Shown here piece by piece: positions 1 to 11,150 of a stretch of DNA of 64,000 nt (the stretch's first letter is position 1; each line of letters opens with the position of its first letter). Origin of the DNA: Lamellibrachia satsuma (Eukaryota; Annelida; Polychaeta; Sabellida; Siboglinidae); assembly GCA_033239005.1 (NCBI GenBank), contig BSQZ01000072.1, positions 417,501 through 481,500 of the forward strand, in the 5' to 3' direction. A program made the position numbers and the translations under genes. The notes beneath the pieces were generated by a model. It ran no database searches and was not told the DNA's origin. It saw only the letters and a program-made list of their open reading frames with translations.

Positions 1-894
1 GATCTACTGAACGTAGTTGGCTATACAATACCCTTTATTATTATACGTACCCCGATAGATCAGACTTAAGGTTAATAGGTCACCATCCTATGTAAACTAA
101 GTAGTGTGGGGCCAGTGAATTCCGTTTGTATAAAATCTTAATTTGTGACAACTGATCGAGCTATCTTCTTTTTGGATGTGTTAACGTTTTGTTGCCATTT
201 TTATCCCCACAGAGAGATACCAGATGACTAAACATTACCAACAGTCATGCCAGTGGGTGTCACAAAAGCAACACAAAACAACTTAATGTGATTAATGGGG
301 TACAATTAATGTGAGACAGGTGTAAGGTGTTCAGATAGGTAATGTGCTGAATGGGAAAAAAATAAACATTAACAGCAAGGTGTCAGAAACTGGTCAGAAC
401 AAAAATTACAACAGCAATTTTGTGTCAGTTAATACATCCCAAAATATAGCCCAACTAGTTGTTACAAAGTTAACATTTAATTCTGACGGGAATACATTGT
501 CCCCCATTATTTCGGTAAGATTTAATTTCAACCTTAAATCTGACCTACCTGGGAACGTATGTTTCACGTACTGGATATTTGCATAGCTAATTTAGTAGGT
601 GGATATGGTTTAAAATTATACCAACCACGATGCCATAGTTTTAAAACAATGACCTGTTGACCCCAAAATTACACATTTCTCTTTTATGAGCGATATTTCT
701 GGAACAATTTTGTTTAGGTTATTTGTGATGTTATGTCTAACAGTTTTATCAAAGTGTCATGTTGGCTCAATGATTGAATGGCAAAACTCGTGAACGGAAG
801 TGATCTTAACCATAAGTCCTAAAGTTTATTATAGTTCTCACGTACCTCTTTATGGCAAAGGCACACATGGGAAACTATGGGACTTTTTATATGT
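1..894. other. AT-rich stretch without a recognised gene
   Basis: I see no exon with convincing splice sites, no RNA gene and no clear repeat. The small open frames here have no recognisable domain. The stretch ends where the 2.7-kb duplication begins. Confidence 0.5.
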
Positions 895-1675
895 CATTCA
901 ATATGGTATTTTGCAACTATTCTGAACAAATTAGCTTTGTATTATTTATGTTCATGCTGAACCCTAATGCTCCTTGACTAATAATACACTTTCGCAAAAA
1001 ACGAAGTGATACTATTATCATCGTCATCATGTGAAGGTACCCACAACATGTTGAAACAGGAACAACACATGTGGTGTTTATGCAAGACCTATTCAGTGTG
1101 TAACGCATAGATGACCAACAACCAACCATACATCTACGCATATATAGTGTTCCACAGTCAGGCATTATAGTGTGAACTTGTTTATGTAATTACGTCTTGT
1201 TATTCAATCATTGGTTATATATTCCTTTCGCCTAATCTGGTAGGTGGTTTTGAATAGCCCCTTTACTTTTAAGTTTAGTTTAAAGGAACGCTACGCATTA
1301 ATGCATGGAAGGTTCCTCCTCAATTCGATTGTTTGCACGTCTCATCTCAAATTCGTTTTCCTAAAATTCAAACCTACCTACTATCCACTTCGACATGCTA
1401 GCTTGTTTGTGCAACATTTGTGTGTAGTTTTTTGTGAAATCGTTAGACAGACTTAAATTATGTAACTATTGATCCAACATTTATTGTGAAAATGGAAACG
1501 TCGAAAACTCACGAATTTCACCCTTCGTGAAATGTTATACCTTTGTCATGTGATCAGCGAGAGGATGGAAGTCACGTCAATGATGAGCCTAGACTCCGTG
1601 AAGTGCTTGCTGTCTTGGATATCCACTACTTTGAGCCTTACCCAATCTAACGACTAAAGTCAATCATTTCTATGA

Positions 1676-1704
1676 TTTAAAAAAAAAATTTTTTTTTTTA
1701 AATT
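1676..1704. repeat. Poly-A/poly-T palindrome
   Basis: A run of A is followed directly by a run of T, flanked by TTTAA/TTAAA, giving a near-perfect short palindrome. The equivalent place in copy 2 of the duplication (about 7315-7345) lacks it, so it arose after duplication or is slippage-prone. Confidence 0.5.
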
Positions 1705-2609
1705 AAATCCACTGCGGATATTACATAAACTATTCACACTACATATTAGGACATCAGCGAACCGGATTCGCGAGTTCTATACATTTTTCCAACACACCAA
1801 CGAATTGACCCACCATATAAGTAGACTAGTCCTACAAATTATTACAATTAAATACCACACCATTACATTGGATAACCACATCAATACACTGAACCATCAT
1901 TCCGATAGGTTGAACTGCTGTAATAACTTTTGCAGCTGCAACTGTTACTGCAGTTGCTGTTGAAACTACAACGGCTTAGCGGTATCCGCAGGTAAAAAAA
2001 ATTACATTACGTTGATGACTGGACATTCGGAACACCTGGGAAAAAACAAACTTACATAGTCAAGTGAAATATAAACGTTCAGGACAAAAACATGTTGGTA
2101 GAGGTTGGATTGAGGAAACATATTATGTCAATATTTAGCTTGAATGTAACTTGCCTGCTTACGACCGCAACGGCAATTTCACCAATGCAACTGTGAATTC
2201 AATGCCCCAGTAAAAAATCACATGCGAATGATGTGTATATAATTAACTGTCAACACGTTAAGTCGCTCGCTCACACATATAAGATCGTCGTGATTGACAA
2301 ACACACTTTAGCTTTCTGACTAGTGACAAGTCTACGTTTTACCAGTTATCTGTTATCCACATGGCACGTAGACAGCTTGCATCGAAGATCATCTGATTAA
2401 ACATTCAAGATCATTTACACAATACCTCAGTGGACATAATTGCATATGCTTCGGTGTGATCAAAATGTCAGTGACAGTAACCAATGTTACAAGTCATATT
2501 TCCCACATAAATAGTGATAAAAAGGGATTTCGAAATCTTAGTCGACGCGTTCGCTTTGGTGAGGCCGCGTAATCTTACGTGAGCTGATTCTACAATTCCC
2601 GCGGAGTTG

Positions 2610-2683
2610 TACATCTGCCGCTGCCGCTGCCGCTGCCGCTGCCGCTACGGCTACTGCCACAAATGTTCTTATCACGATGTAAG
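2610..2683 (-). pseudogene. Second-exon relic of TSP1 paralogue B (Ala/Val or Ser/Gly codon repeat)
   Basis: On the minus strand a possible acceptor ('tttgtggcag') is followed by GCNGTA/GCGGCA codon repeats and then by sequence matching the second-exon candidate at 8230-8342. Both copies share a frame reading alanine/valine repeats followed by V-Q-L-R-x-N-C, and a second frame reading serine/glycine repeats. Its first exon is broken and a LINE tail lies between, so this copy is unlikely to be expressed. Confidence 0.4.
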
Positions 2684-2816
2684 TAGTAGCAGGTTAAATA
2701 TACGTAGTTTCAAAGAAATGAACGTATGTTAAACTCTTACGACTTATATTTATGTCCACGGCGAGACTTTCCATACTAACGTTTGTCAGCACGTGCCCCA
2801 TAAATCGTCCGTGCGG

Positions 2817-3186
2817 TTTAACAAGATTTAACAATATTTAGCAATATCTAACAAGATTGCCATCCAAACACAGGCCCAGATGGCAAATGGAAAATGAAGC
2901 AATCGGCTTATCGAGAGTCCTACTGTTATGTGTAACCCGCCCTCCCGAGATACGTGTCAACCTAGTTTTCGAATATATTCACGCTGCTAACATTAAATTT
3001 ACACAATTTGTGGATAATTTGTTCCAATCATTTATTGTCCTTTGTGGGAACAAGTACTTCCTGTTATCCAATCTACACTGGTCCTTTACACATGTTACCT
3101 CATATATTCTATTTCTACTATCTTTCTTGAGTGAGAAAACATATTTCTTGAGTGAGAAAACATATTTCTTGAGTGAGAAAATATAA
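2817..3186 (-). mobile_element. CR1-like LINE 3' fragment (family copy 1)
   Basis: This is the extreme 3' end of a CR1-like non-LTR retrotransposon in antisense orientation. It begins with the family's tail of repeated 'tttaacaag'-type units, then a conserved 3' UTR ('attgccatcc') and the end of the reverse transcriptase frame with many breaks. Near 3122-3183 a 21-bp unit (TTTCTTGAGTGAGAAAACATA) is triplicated. It lies between the two parts of TSP1 pseudogene B. Confidence 0.8.
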
Positions 3187-3189
3187 ATA

Positions 3190-3419
3190 TCTATCCCAGC
3201 TGCCGCAGTATCCAAGCTACGGGGTGCACTCCTGGGTTTGTCTGGAGAGGCTAGAACAACCACCTAGAACCGACGGAAAATAGTCCACTCCAACTTCTAG
3301 TCGGACTCCGTGTGCCATGAACAACTACTACTCCTCCCGGACCACCACGTTCCTATTCTGTGACCAACCAGCAGTAGCACAAGCCACAGGACAAGCCACA
3401 GCTGACGTATGGTCATCGT
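3190..3419 (-). pseudogene. TSP1/EGF-like secreted protein, pseudogene B
   Basis: The start MTIRQLWLVLWLVLLLVG is a good signal peptide and matches the start of the intact paralogue at 8837. The frame then meets a stop at about 3297, and the expected TSP1 core (WxxWSxW and its cysteines) is missing. A remnant of the later part, reading SRQTQEC, survives in another frame next to a stop, followed by traces of the EGF-like end. A deletion, frameshifts and the LINE tail directly downstream make this a broken copy. It is inferred to descend from the same ancestor as the 8.5-kb gene through the 2.7-kb duplication. Confidence 0.7.
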
Positions 3420-3712
3420 TCTAGTGCGGTCTGAGTTATAAATGTATCTCGTTAAATGTATCTCGCCATTTATTTCTGACAATATAAAATAGCTACTGCA
3501 CAGTTATCCAGTCGCTAGCACCGTTGGTGCCTGGAGGCAGCCAATAATGAACTGGTGTTTGCGGACGTCAATCGCCAACCAGATAATACCCATGCAACTG
3601 TGTTGTTATTGTGACGCACGCCGGAACAGCTGCGATATGAAGCATAGTGCGCATGCATTGACTTGGGTAACGATATGACATAACAGACAAAGGGGTATCT
3701 AGGTTCTTGCAC

Positions 3713-4993
3713 ATGGGGAGGCCAAAGGGGCACACACACATGGAGAGGCCAAAGGGGCACACACACACATGGGGAGGCCAAAGGGGCACACACACATGGG
3801 GAGGCCAAAGGGGCACACACACATGGGGAGGCCAAAGGGGCACACACACATGGGGAGACCAAAGGGGCACACACACATGGGGAGGCCAAAGGGGCACACA
3901 CACACATGGGGAGACCAAAGGGGCACACACACATGGGGAGACCAAAGGGGCACACACACATGGGGAGGGCAAAGGGGCACACACACATGGAGAGGCCAAA
4001 GGGGCACACACACACGGGGAGGCCAAAGGGGCACACACACATGGGGAGGCCAAAGGGGCACACACACATGGGGAGGCCAAAGGGGCACACACACATGGGG
4101 AGGCCAAAGGGGCACACACACATGGGGAGGCCAAAGGGGCACACACACATGGGGGAGACCAAAGGGGCACACACACATGGGGAGGCCAAAGGGGCACACA
4201 CACACATGGGGGAGGCCAAAGGGGCACACACACATGGGGAGGCCAAGGGGCACACACACATGGGGAGGCCAAAGGGGCACACACACATGGGGGAGACCAA
4301 AGGGGCACACACACATGGGGAGGCCAAAGGGGCACACACACAACTGGGGAGACCAAAGGGGCACACACACATGGGGAGACCAAAGGGGCACACACACATG
4401 GGGGAGGCCAAAGGGCACACACACATGGAGAGGCCAAAGGGGCACACACACACACGGGGAGGCCAAAGGGGCACACACACATGGGGAGGCCAAAGGGGCA
4501 CACACACATGGGGAGGCCAAAGGGGCACACACACATGGGGAGGCCAAAGGGGCACACACACATGGGGAGGCCAAAGGGGCACACACACATGGGGAGACCA
4601 AAGGGGCACACACACATGGGGAGGCCAAAGGGGCACACACACACATGGGGGAGACCAAAGGGCACACACACATGGGGAGACCAAAGGGGCACACACACAG
4701 GGGGAGGCCAAAGGGGCACACACACATGGGGAGGCCAAAGGGGCACACACACATGGGGAGGCCAAAGGGGCACACACACATGGGGAGACCAAAGGGGCAC
4801 ACACACATGGGGAGGTCAAAGGGGCACACACACATGGGGAGGCCAAAGGGGCACACACACACATGGGGAGACCAAAGGGGCACACACACATGGGGAGGTC
4901 AAAGGGGCACACACACATGGGGAGGCCAAAGGGGCACACACACACATGGGGAGGCCAAAGGGGCACACACACACATGGGGAGGCCAAAGGGGC
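3713..4993. repeat. 27-bp minisatellite, about 48 units
   Basis: The unit is (CA)n followed by TGGGGAGGCCAAAGGGG, 27 bp in its main form, with variants differing by 2 bp or single bases. Because 27 is a multiple of three and the unit lacks stops in most frames, several long frames are open on both strands (for example MGRPKGHTH repeats on + and CVCPFGLPM repeats on -). Indels rotate the frames against each other, which argues against coding. It lies in the 5' flank of TSP1 pseudogene B. Confidence 0.95.
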
Positions 4994-4999
4994 GCGCAC

Positions 5000-5690
5000 A
5001 TAGACACCCGAAGACCACACGTTGGTGGGTCATTCTCCCGTAACATGAGCCAGTGTTCAAAACAATAACCCATTTAAGATAATACCGTTAAATGAACTCC
5101 CATGTTATACAGCTAAGTACCAATGGATTACTTTTATAAATGCCTTTCAGAAAGTGTATGTTACATCATACAACGTTTGGAAATTGACTTACACGTGACG
5201 TGCGTAAATAAAGGAGAAGTGCCTCTTCCAGAATTGTTGTGTTCAGTAACAACAATTTGAAATATGCCTACACATACTGGGGAGTGCACATTTTTGATTG
5301 CTCCAGTTTACGTGATCATAGTCAAATGTCTACAAGAGTTCCTTTGTACGATACGAACGCATTGTGAAACCGGCAGTTGTACATGATTTGGGGGAAGTTG
5401 GCATTACCATAGCCATTGCCTTACCAAAATTTGACTTTAAAGTGCAAAGGGATCATCGGCTTCTGCAATGACTTCCTCTTCTTCACGTGCAATGGCGAGT
5501 AACTCGGTTAGTAACAAATAAAGTGGAGAAAACATGTTTGCGAACATCACTAGTGACACAAGAAGCCATGCTGGTTCGCCTTGCCAACTGTCTTCAGTCG
5601 TCTTTGCTTTGGGAACGCTTTCTCTACGTAGATGGGTAGTAATTCCATAGCACATTGCGGTTTCAATTCCGATAGATATATTACGGAATG
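5000..5690. other. No recognised gene
   Basis: Single-copy-looking sequence between two minisatellites. Open frames on the minus strand toward 5913 come partly from the 47-bp repeat and show no domain. Confidence 0.4.
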
Positions 5691-5691
5691 G

Positions 5692-5990
5692 AGTGTTGGT
5701 CCATAGGCATATAACTGACTGGTCGGAAACCTCGAACGTTGGCCCATAGGCACTGCACTGACTGATCGAAAACCAGGAAGGTAGACCCTTAAATATTGCA
5801 CTGACTTGTCGAAATCCTGTAACGTTGGCCCATAGACATTGCATTGAATGGCAGAAAACCAGGAACGAAGTATTGCACTGACTGCTCGTATACCTAAAAT
5901 GATATACAGGCACATAGGTTCACTGACTTATCGAAAACCTGGAACGTTGGCCCATAAGCAATGCGCTGACTGGTGGATAGCCTGGGATGG
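5692..5990. repeat. Degenerate 47-bp minisatellite, about 6 units
   Basis: Units share 'acgttggcccata' followed by 'cactgactg' and 'tcgaaaacct' at a spacing of about 47 bp, with deletions in the middle units. The same repeat appears far away at 28040-28170, so it is a dispersed family. Confidence 0.75.
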
Positions 5991-6119
5991 CTGGATTTAA
6001 TTTATATATCTGAAACAATATGATCTTTGACCCAGGAGTCACTTGCCGCATTTTCTATGTTTTCCTAAGTGAAAATGTGTGTGTCTGCTTAATATGTTCA
6101 ATAATTAACACGTTACGAG

Positions 6120-6593
6120 GACGCATCATTTTAAGTTTATAACTTGAACATGACAGGCTTGCAAATGTTGATATTTTAGAATTCATAAATTGATGGCTTT
6201 ATTGAATGGAGTTTATTTAGCAATTGTTTTACTTATCTATTTATTTATAATGAAGAATTTGTAATTCTGAAAAGGATTTGTACAAATAACTGTGAACATG
6301 TTTACCTTGAGAGGCCAGCAAATGTTGATGTTTTATAAATTGTTAATTGGTGATTTTTTTAATGGTTTTTATTTAACTTTATGTATTTATTTATAATTTT
6401 AGAATATGTGTTATTATTACAATTACTATTAAATAATAGGAGTTATAAAATGATTGATGTTTTTTATAATTGTAATAACATATGCCATGTATGTGATTAT
6501 TTTTTTATTGTGTTAACCCTTTGTTTTAACTGGTATAGTTTATCTTACTTAAATTGCATAACTGTGGATGTAAGAGTGTTTGTACTTTTGATA
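6120..6593. repeat. Unit-boundary repeat, copy at 6.1-6.6 kb
   Basis: AT-rich sequence with 'ataaattgatgg' and 'aactgtggatgtaaga' is repeated at 9205-9440. It marks the junction region between tandem units of the TSP1 duplication and shows that a partial third unit begins at about 9205. Confidence 0.65.
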
Positions 6594-8229
6594 TATTGTT
6601 CAATATGGTATTTTACAACTATCATGAACAAATTAGCGTTGCATTATTTATATCCATGTTCAACCCTAATGCTCCTGGACTAACAACAGACTTCCACAAA
6701 AAACGAAGTAACACTGTTATCACCGTCATAATGTGAAGGCACTCATAACATGTACAAACAGGCACAACACGTGGTGTTCATGCAAAACCTAGTCATTATG
6801 TAATGCATAGATGACCAACAATCAACCACACCTCTATGCATATATAGTGTTTCAAAGTCAGGCATTGAAGTATGAATATGGTTAAGTAATTACGTCGTGT
6901 TATGCAATCACTGGTTGTATTCTCCTTTCGCCTAATCTGGTAGATGATATTGAATAGCCCCTTTACTTATATGTGTAGTGTAAACGAATGCTACGCATGA
7001 ATGCACGGAAGGTCCCTCCTCAGTTCGATTGTTTGCACGTCTCATCTTACAGTCATTTTGCGAAAATTATTACTATTCATAACAACATGCTAGTATGTTT
7101 GTAAAAAAATTTATGTTGTTTTTGTGAAATCATCAGACAGACTATTAAATTGTGTAATCCTTTATCCAACATTTGTAGTGAAAATGGAAAACGTTGATCA
7201 GCAAGAGGATGGAAGTCATGTCAATGATCAGCCTTGTCTCCATGAAGTGTTTGCTGTTTTGGATATCCACTAGTTTGAGCCTTACCCAATTTAATAACTA
7301 AAGTAAATTATTTCCATGATATGAACAAAAATAAGCGCTTTTGAATTAAACCGACTTCGGCTATTACATACAGTATTTACTCACTACATGTTTGGACATC
7401 AACGAACCGGATTCGCTAGTTTTAAACCACCACACCGATACATTGTTCCACCGTACAAATGATTTGACCCACCATAGTCCTACAAATCAGTACTATTAAA
7501 TACCACACCATTACATACCACATACCATTACATTACATTGGATAATCACACTAATACATTGAACCACCACGCCGATACGTTGATCTGCTGTAACTATTAC
7601 ACCTGCAGCTTCTAATGCAGTTGCTGCTGAAGCTGCATCTGCTTAATTTTTTTGTATCCGCAAGTTAAAACAAATTAAGGTTAGTTGATGACTGGACATT
7701 CGGAACACCTTGGAAAAACAAACTAACATAGTCAAGTAAAATCTAAACATTCAGGATAAAAATCTGTTGGTAAAAGTTGGGTTGAGGAAACATAATTATT
7801 ATGTCAATGTGTAGCTTGAGTGTAACTAGCCTGCTTACGAACGCAACAGCAAATACACCAATGCGACTTTGAATTCAATGCCCCAATAAAAAATCACATG
7901 CGAATGATGTGTATATAATTAAGTGTCAACACGCTACGTCGCTCGCTCACACAGATAAGATCGTCGTGATTGACAAACACACTTTGGCTTTTTGACTAGT
8001 GACAAGTCTACTTTTAACTAGTTATTAAATTGTGCTGTTATCAACTCAGTACGTAGACCGCATCCATCGAAGATCATCTGATTACACATTCACGCCCATT
8101 TTATACAATTCCTCAGTGGAGATAATTGCATATGCTTCGGTGTGACCAAAATATCGTTGGCAGTAATCAATGTTTCAAGTCATATTTCCCACATAAATAG
8201 CAGTCGTAGTCGAGATGATAGCTATAGTT

Positions 8230-8342
8230 TTAGTGAAGCCGCTTAATCCTACGCGAGCTGCTTCCACAATTCACGCGGAGTTGTACCACTGCTGCTGCCG
8301 CTGCCGCTGCCGCTGCAGCTACCGCTACCGCTACTGCTACTG
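8230..8342 (-). CDS. Possible second exon of TSP1 gene A (simple-repeat exon)
   Basis: The minus strand has the acceptor 'atttacag' at 8343 and, in the phase set by the first-exon donor, an open frame of 37 codons to a TAA at 8230. It reads an Ala/Val tract of about 18 residues followed by VVQLRVNCGSSSRRIKRLH. The hydrophobic tract with a short basic tail could be a C-terminal membrane anchor; that is inference. Another phase would read Ser/Gly repeats. Both readings come from a short codon repeat also present in the duplicated copy at 2.6 kb. Choice of acceptor and frame needs transcripts. Confidence 0.35.
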
Positions 8343-8494
8343 CTGTAAATATTCTTATCATGACGTAATTAGATGCATGATGGATATAGGTAAAACCTCA
8401 TTGGCATACATATGACAGTGACGAGTCTCAAAGAATTGAACACACGTTACACTCTCGCTACTTATATTTATGTTCATGACTAGTTTATACTTAC

Positions 8495-8837
8495 GTTTGT
8501 CACAGCATGTGCCCCAGAACTCGTCCGTGCAGTTGCCGCAGTGTCCGGACTGCGGGGTGCCGCCGTTGTCGCAGAACCTGTTGCAGTCCTGGGTTTGGCT
8601 GCTCTCACCGGAACAACCAGAACCGCCGCAAGAGGAGGACCTCGATATCCCCCGACTCCGACTCTGCGTGCCGGTGTTGCCACACCGATCACTACAGGCG
8701 CTCCATGCTGACCAACTGCCCCACGCACAGTTAACCCTTGAACAACTATTCCTCCTCCTCCTGCTCCTCCAGGCATCGTGTCTTCCGACAAGGAGTAGCA
8801 TTAGCCACAGGACAATCCACCACCGACAGATGGTCAT
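8495..8837 (-). CDS. TSP1 plus EGF-like secreted protein, gene A, first coding exon
   Basis: The exon starts at ATG 8837 and ends at a GTAAGT donor (phase 1) after residue 114. Residues 1-22 form a signal peptide with a WIVLWLMLLLV core. A basic stretch (RSRRRR, residues 24-29) could be a processing site. Residues 37-85 are a thrombospondin type-1 repeat: the WGSWSAWSAC motif (39-48) is the usual C-mannosylation and CSxxC-type signature, with later cysteines through C85. Residues 85-112 resemble an EGF-like segment (CDNGGTPQSGHC, then WGTCC). TSP1 domains bind glycans and matrix proteins outside cells, so the product is probably secreted or surface-attached; its specific role is unknown. A paralogue at 17.1 kb conserves the domain order and the donor phase, which supports the model. 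Confidence 0.8.
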
Positions 8838-9204
8838 CGTTCTAGTGTGGTCGTAGTTACTTAAATGTATCTCGTTAAATGTGTATCGCCATATATGTGC
8901 GACCCTCTCAAGCTGCTACTGCACAATTGTGACGTGTACCGTACACACTGGAGCGCTTCCTAGTCACCAGCGTTCAGCGTTTTATTCTGCTTTGATTTTT
9001 TGTTAGACTCGCTTCGCTGGTTATGTAGCAGATAACCACTAGCATTCCGATTGGGCTTATGTTGGTAGCTTTATCCAGTCGCTCGCCCCGGTGGTGACGG
9101 AAGGCAGCCAGTGATGCACTGGGGCTTGCAGACGTCACTCGCCGAACAGTTACGTACTCAGGTGACTTTCTGTTACTGTAGCGCATGACGGAACAGCTGC
9201 CAGT

Positions 9205-9440
9205 TATAAATTGATGGTTTTGTTTAATTGTTTTGATTTAAATTAATACATTTATTTATAATTTGTATTTTTATTATTATTATTATTTTAAAAAGTAGGA
9301 TTTTTGAATTGCTTGATGTTCTGAGAATTGCAATAGCATGTGCTATGTATGTATTTATTTATGTTTTATTTTGTTTATTCATTGTTTTGACTTGTTATTT
9401 TATTTAAGCGATATAACTGTGGATGTAAGAATGTATGTGA
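9205..9440. repeat. Unit-boundary repeat, copy at 9.2-9.4 kb
   Basis: Matches 6340-6580 ('ttataaattgatgg' through 'aactgtggatgtaaga'), then homology stops. This is the start of a truncated third unit of the tandem duplication. Confidence 0.65.
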
Positions 9441-9799
9441 TCGATGACACATTGACAATCACGCTTTGACCGTGACATGGACAACATCGTGGACATAAAA
9501 ATTTCCTACTTTACTATTGTGCGCTGCAAACATTATCGCTACCAACGTCTAACAATTTTAAATACTCGCTGCTTTTCCGAAAAACCCAGGGAACCGCCCG
9601 TATAATTTCAGACACATTATTATAATGACCAATGAATGAGTGAAGTGATAGACCTGTTGTCGATATATAACTTTGGGAATAGTATATGTTGTTGATCTCC
9701 TCAACTTTATTCCTGAAGTCCGGGGTGAAGCAGGCACCGACATCGGTCGTCGATTTTTGTTTTTCCTTGTTCTTCGTCACTGATGACACTGTCGTCGTC

Positions 9800-10800
9800 A
9801 CAAACTGTCTTCACTCAACCCTTTCCATCGGTCTTATTCTTCACACACCTCCCACTTCCGCCAAATATCTCTTCACACAGTCCTCCCATCTCAGTCTCGG
9901 TCTTCCTCTTCTCATTCTACCCTCCACTCTAAGCGCATCCGCTCTCTTCGTCGACCGTTCCCCTTCCATTCTTTCCACATGTCCAGTCCACTTTAACCGG
10001 CTCCTCACCAGCTTCTTCCTGAGATTCTCTTTCACAATAACTTCCTCCGTCAGCTCCTCCCTTCTTCGCTTCTCTGTTTTTGTTGACTTCCGCGGTTGGT
10101 CTTATCCAGTTATTCTCGCAAACATGCAATTTATCTTTTGTTTTTCCGTCATCGCTATGGTCTCTAGGCCGTATAGGCAGGCTGGTGTTACGCATGATCT
10201 AAGCACTTTTCCTTTTAGCTTCGGACATATATGTATATCTCCCATCACCCTTTCTACTTTCCTCCACGCATTCGCTCCAGCTTTAATTCTCCTGCGTCCC
10301 CGCAAACCGCTCCACCCAGGTACATTACGCCGTCTTGTTGTGTCAGTGTCTTCCCTTCTTCCAGTCTTATACCTTGAAATTTGTTCTGCTGCCCGACCCA
10401 AAGCACCTGCGTTTACCAGACTTACTCTCAGTCCATGTCTGCCAAATATTTACTTCCACTCCACGAACAGTTCTTGAAGGTCTGCCTCACTGTCCGCTTC
10501 TACCGTCAGGTCATCTGTATCAGTATCTTGTATCCTGCTGATGACCTCCACTACTTCGATGAACAATAATATGCTTAGCGCACTCCCCTATCCCAGGCCG
10601 ACGTTAACCCTGAATTCCTCTGATATTCCCTGTCCTCGTCCACCTAACCCCAACACGTTCAACCATCACCAGTATCTTCACTCGCACTTCATCAAGACCT
10701 GTTGCTCGGCCTCTCGTCATCTTCTTCGTTGCTCTCCCTACTTCTGCATCCCAAATCTCCTCCAACTTTACTTCTCCCTCTAATGCACTCAGTAGCTGTA
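9800..10800 (-). mobile_element. RTE-like non-LTR retrotransposon, RT C-terminal fragment
   Basis: Minus-strand frames, broken by frameshifts, encode the end of a reverse transcriptase frame: a segment with VLRSCVTPACLYGLETIAMT near 10160-10220, then SRLKWTGHVERMEG near 9960 and a GRPRLRWEDCVKR basic end. This order (thumb, then R-x-KWxGHVxRM, then the basic GRPR motif) is typical of RTE-group elements. The catalytic palm is not intact. It is a dead, 5'-truncated copy. Confidence 0.8.
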
Positions 10801-10919
10801 GTCGCTATTTTATCTTTCGCTTTGCAGAAATCGAACAGTCAAACGTATGTAAACGAGTAACAATACTCCCAACTGAATGGAATATAAAAGTACGGAGGCA
10901 GACAAACCAGCTGGTGTAG

Positions 10920-11150
10920 CTCAACTATTATCGGGTCATTTACCGGAGCAACCTTCACAATGTCTCCGTTGACCTTCCTTGAACTTCACATGATTGACAG
11001 AACCGAGTTACTTCACCAAATATTCCAGGCCAAAAGAAATTCCTAAGAATTCGATCGGCGGTCCTCTTAACACCCAAGTGTCCCGTTAATATGGCTTCAT
11101 GACCTACTCGCAGAATCTGCCTACGATACACCGATTGGACCTCTAACTGA
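10920..11150 (-). mobile_element. Ty3/gypsy integrase zinc-finger fragment
   Basis: One uninterrupted minus-strand segment reads RRQILRVGHEAILTGHLGVK, then ADRILRNFFWPG, then FCQSC. This is the H2C2 zinc finger of a gypsy-type integrase: H-x6-H followed by C-x2-C. The frame stops soon after and the catalytic DDE core is not found. It is a decayed LTR-retrotransposon remnant between two LINE fragments; I could not place its LTRs. Confidence 0.8.

Larger units (their letters stand above)
895..3645. repeat. Tandem segmental duplication, copy 1
   Basis: This segment aligns along its length with 6594-9205, from the shared start 'caatatggtatttt' through matching non-coding sequence, the alanine/serine-codon repeat, the TSP1 exon and its upstream flank ('ttatccagtcgct'). 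The copies differ by scattered substitutions and small indels, so the event is not recent. Copy 1 additionally carries a CR1-like LINE tail at 2817-3186. The gene in this copy is a pseudogene; that in copy 2 looks intact. Confidence 0.85.
6594..9205. repeat. Tandem segmental duplication, copy 2
   Basis: Partner of 895-3645. It contains the intact TSP1 gene and lacks the LINE tail seen in copy 1. The right edge near 9205 joins a second copy of the 6.1-6.5 kb boundary sequence. Confidence 0.85.

Noticed and set aside
3713..4993. CRISPR-like array
   Set aside because: Uniform tandem units without spacers, in a eukaryotic sequence with introns; it is a minisatellite. The same holds for the arrays at 45.5 and 57.4 kb.
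3515..5068. Long open frames (up to 501 codons) on both strands
   Set aside because: They are the 27-bp minisatellite read in different frames; indels rotate the frames, and there is no signal peptide, domain or splice support.
8470..8856. Plus-strand frame of 128 codons over TSP1 gene A
   Set aside because: Shadow of the minus-strand TSP1 exon, which has signal peptide, cysteine pattern and donor.
9686..10477. 263-codon plus-strand frame
   Set aside because: It is the antisense of the RTE-like RT fragment, whose minus-strand motifs are recognisable.
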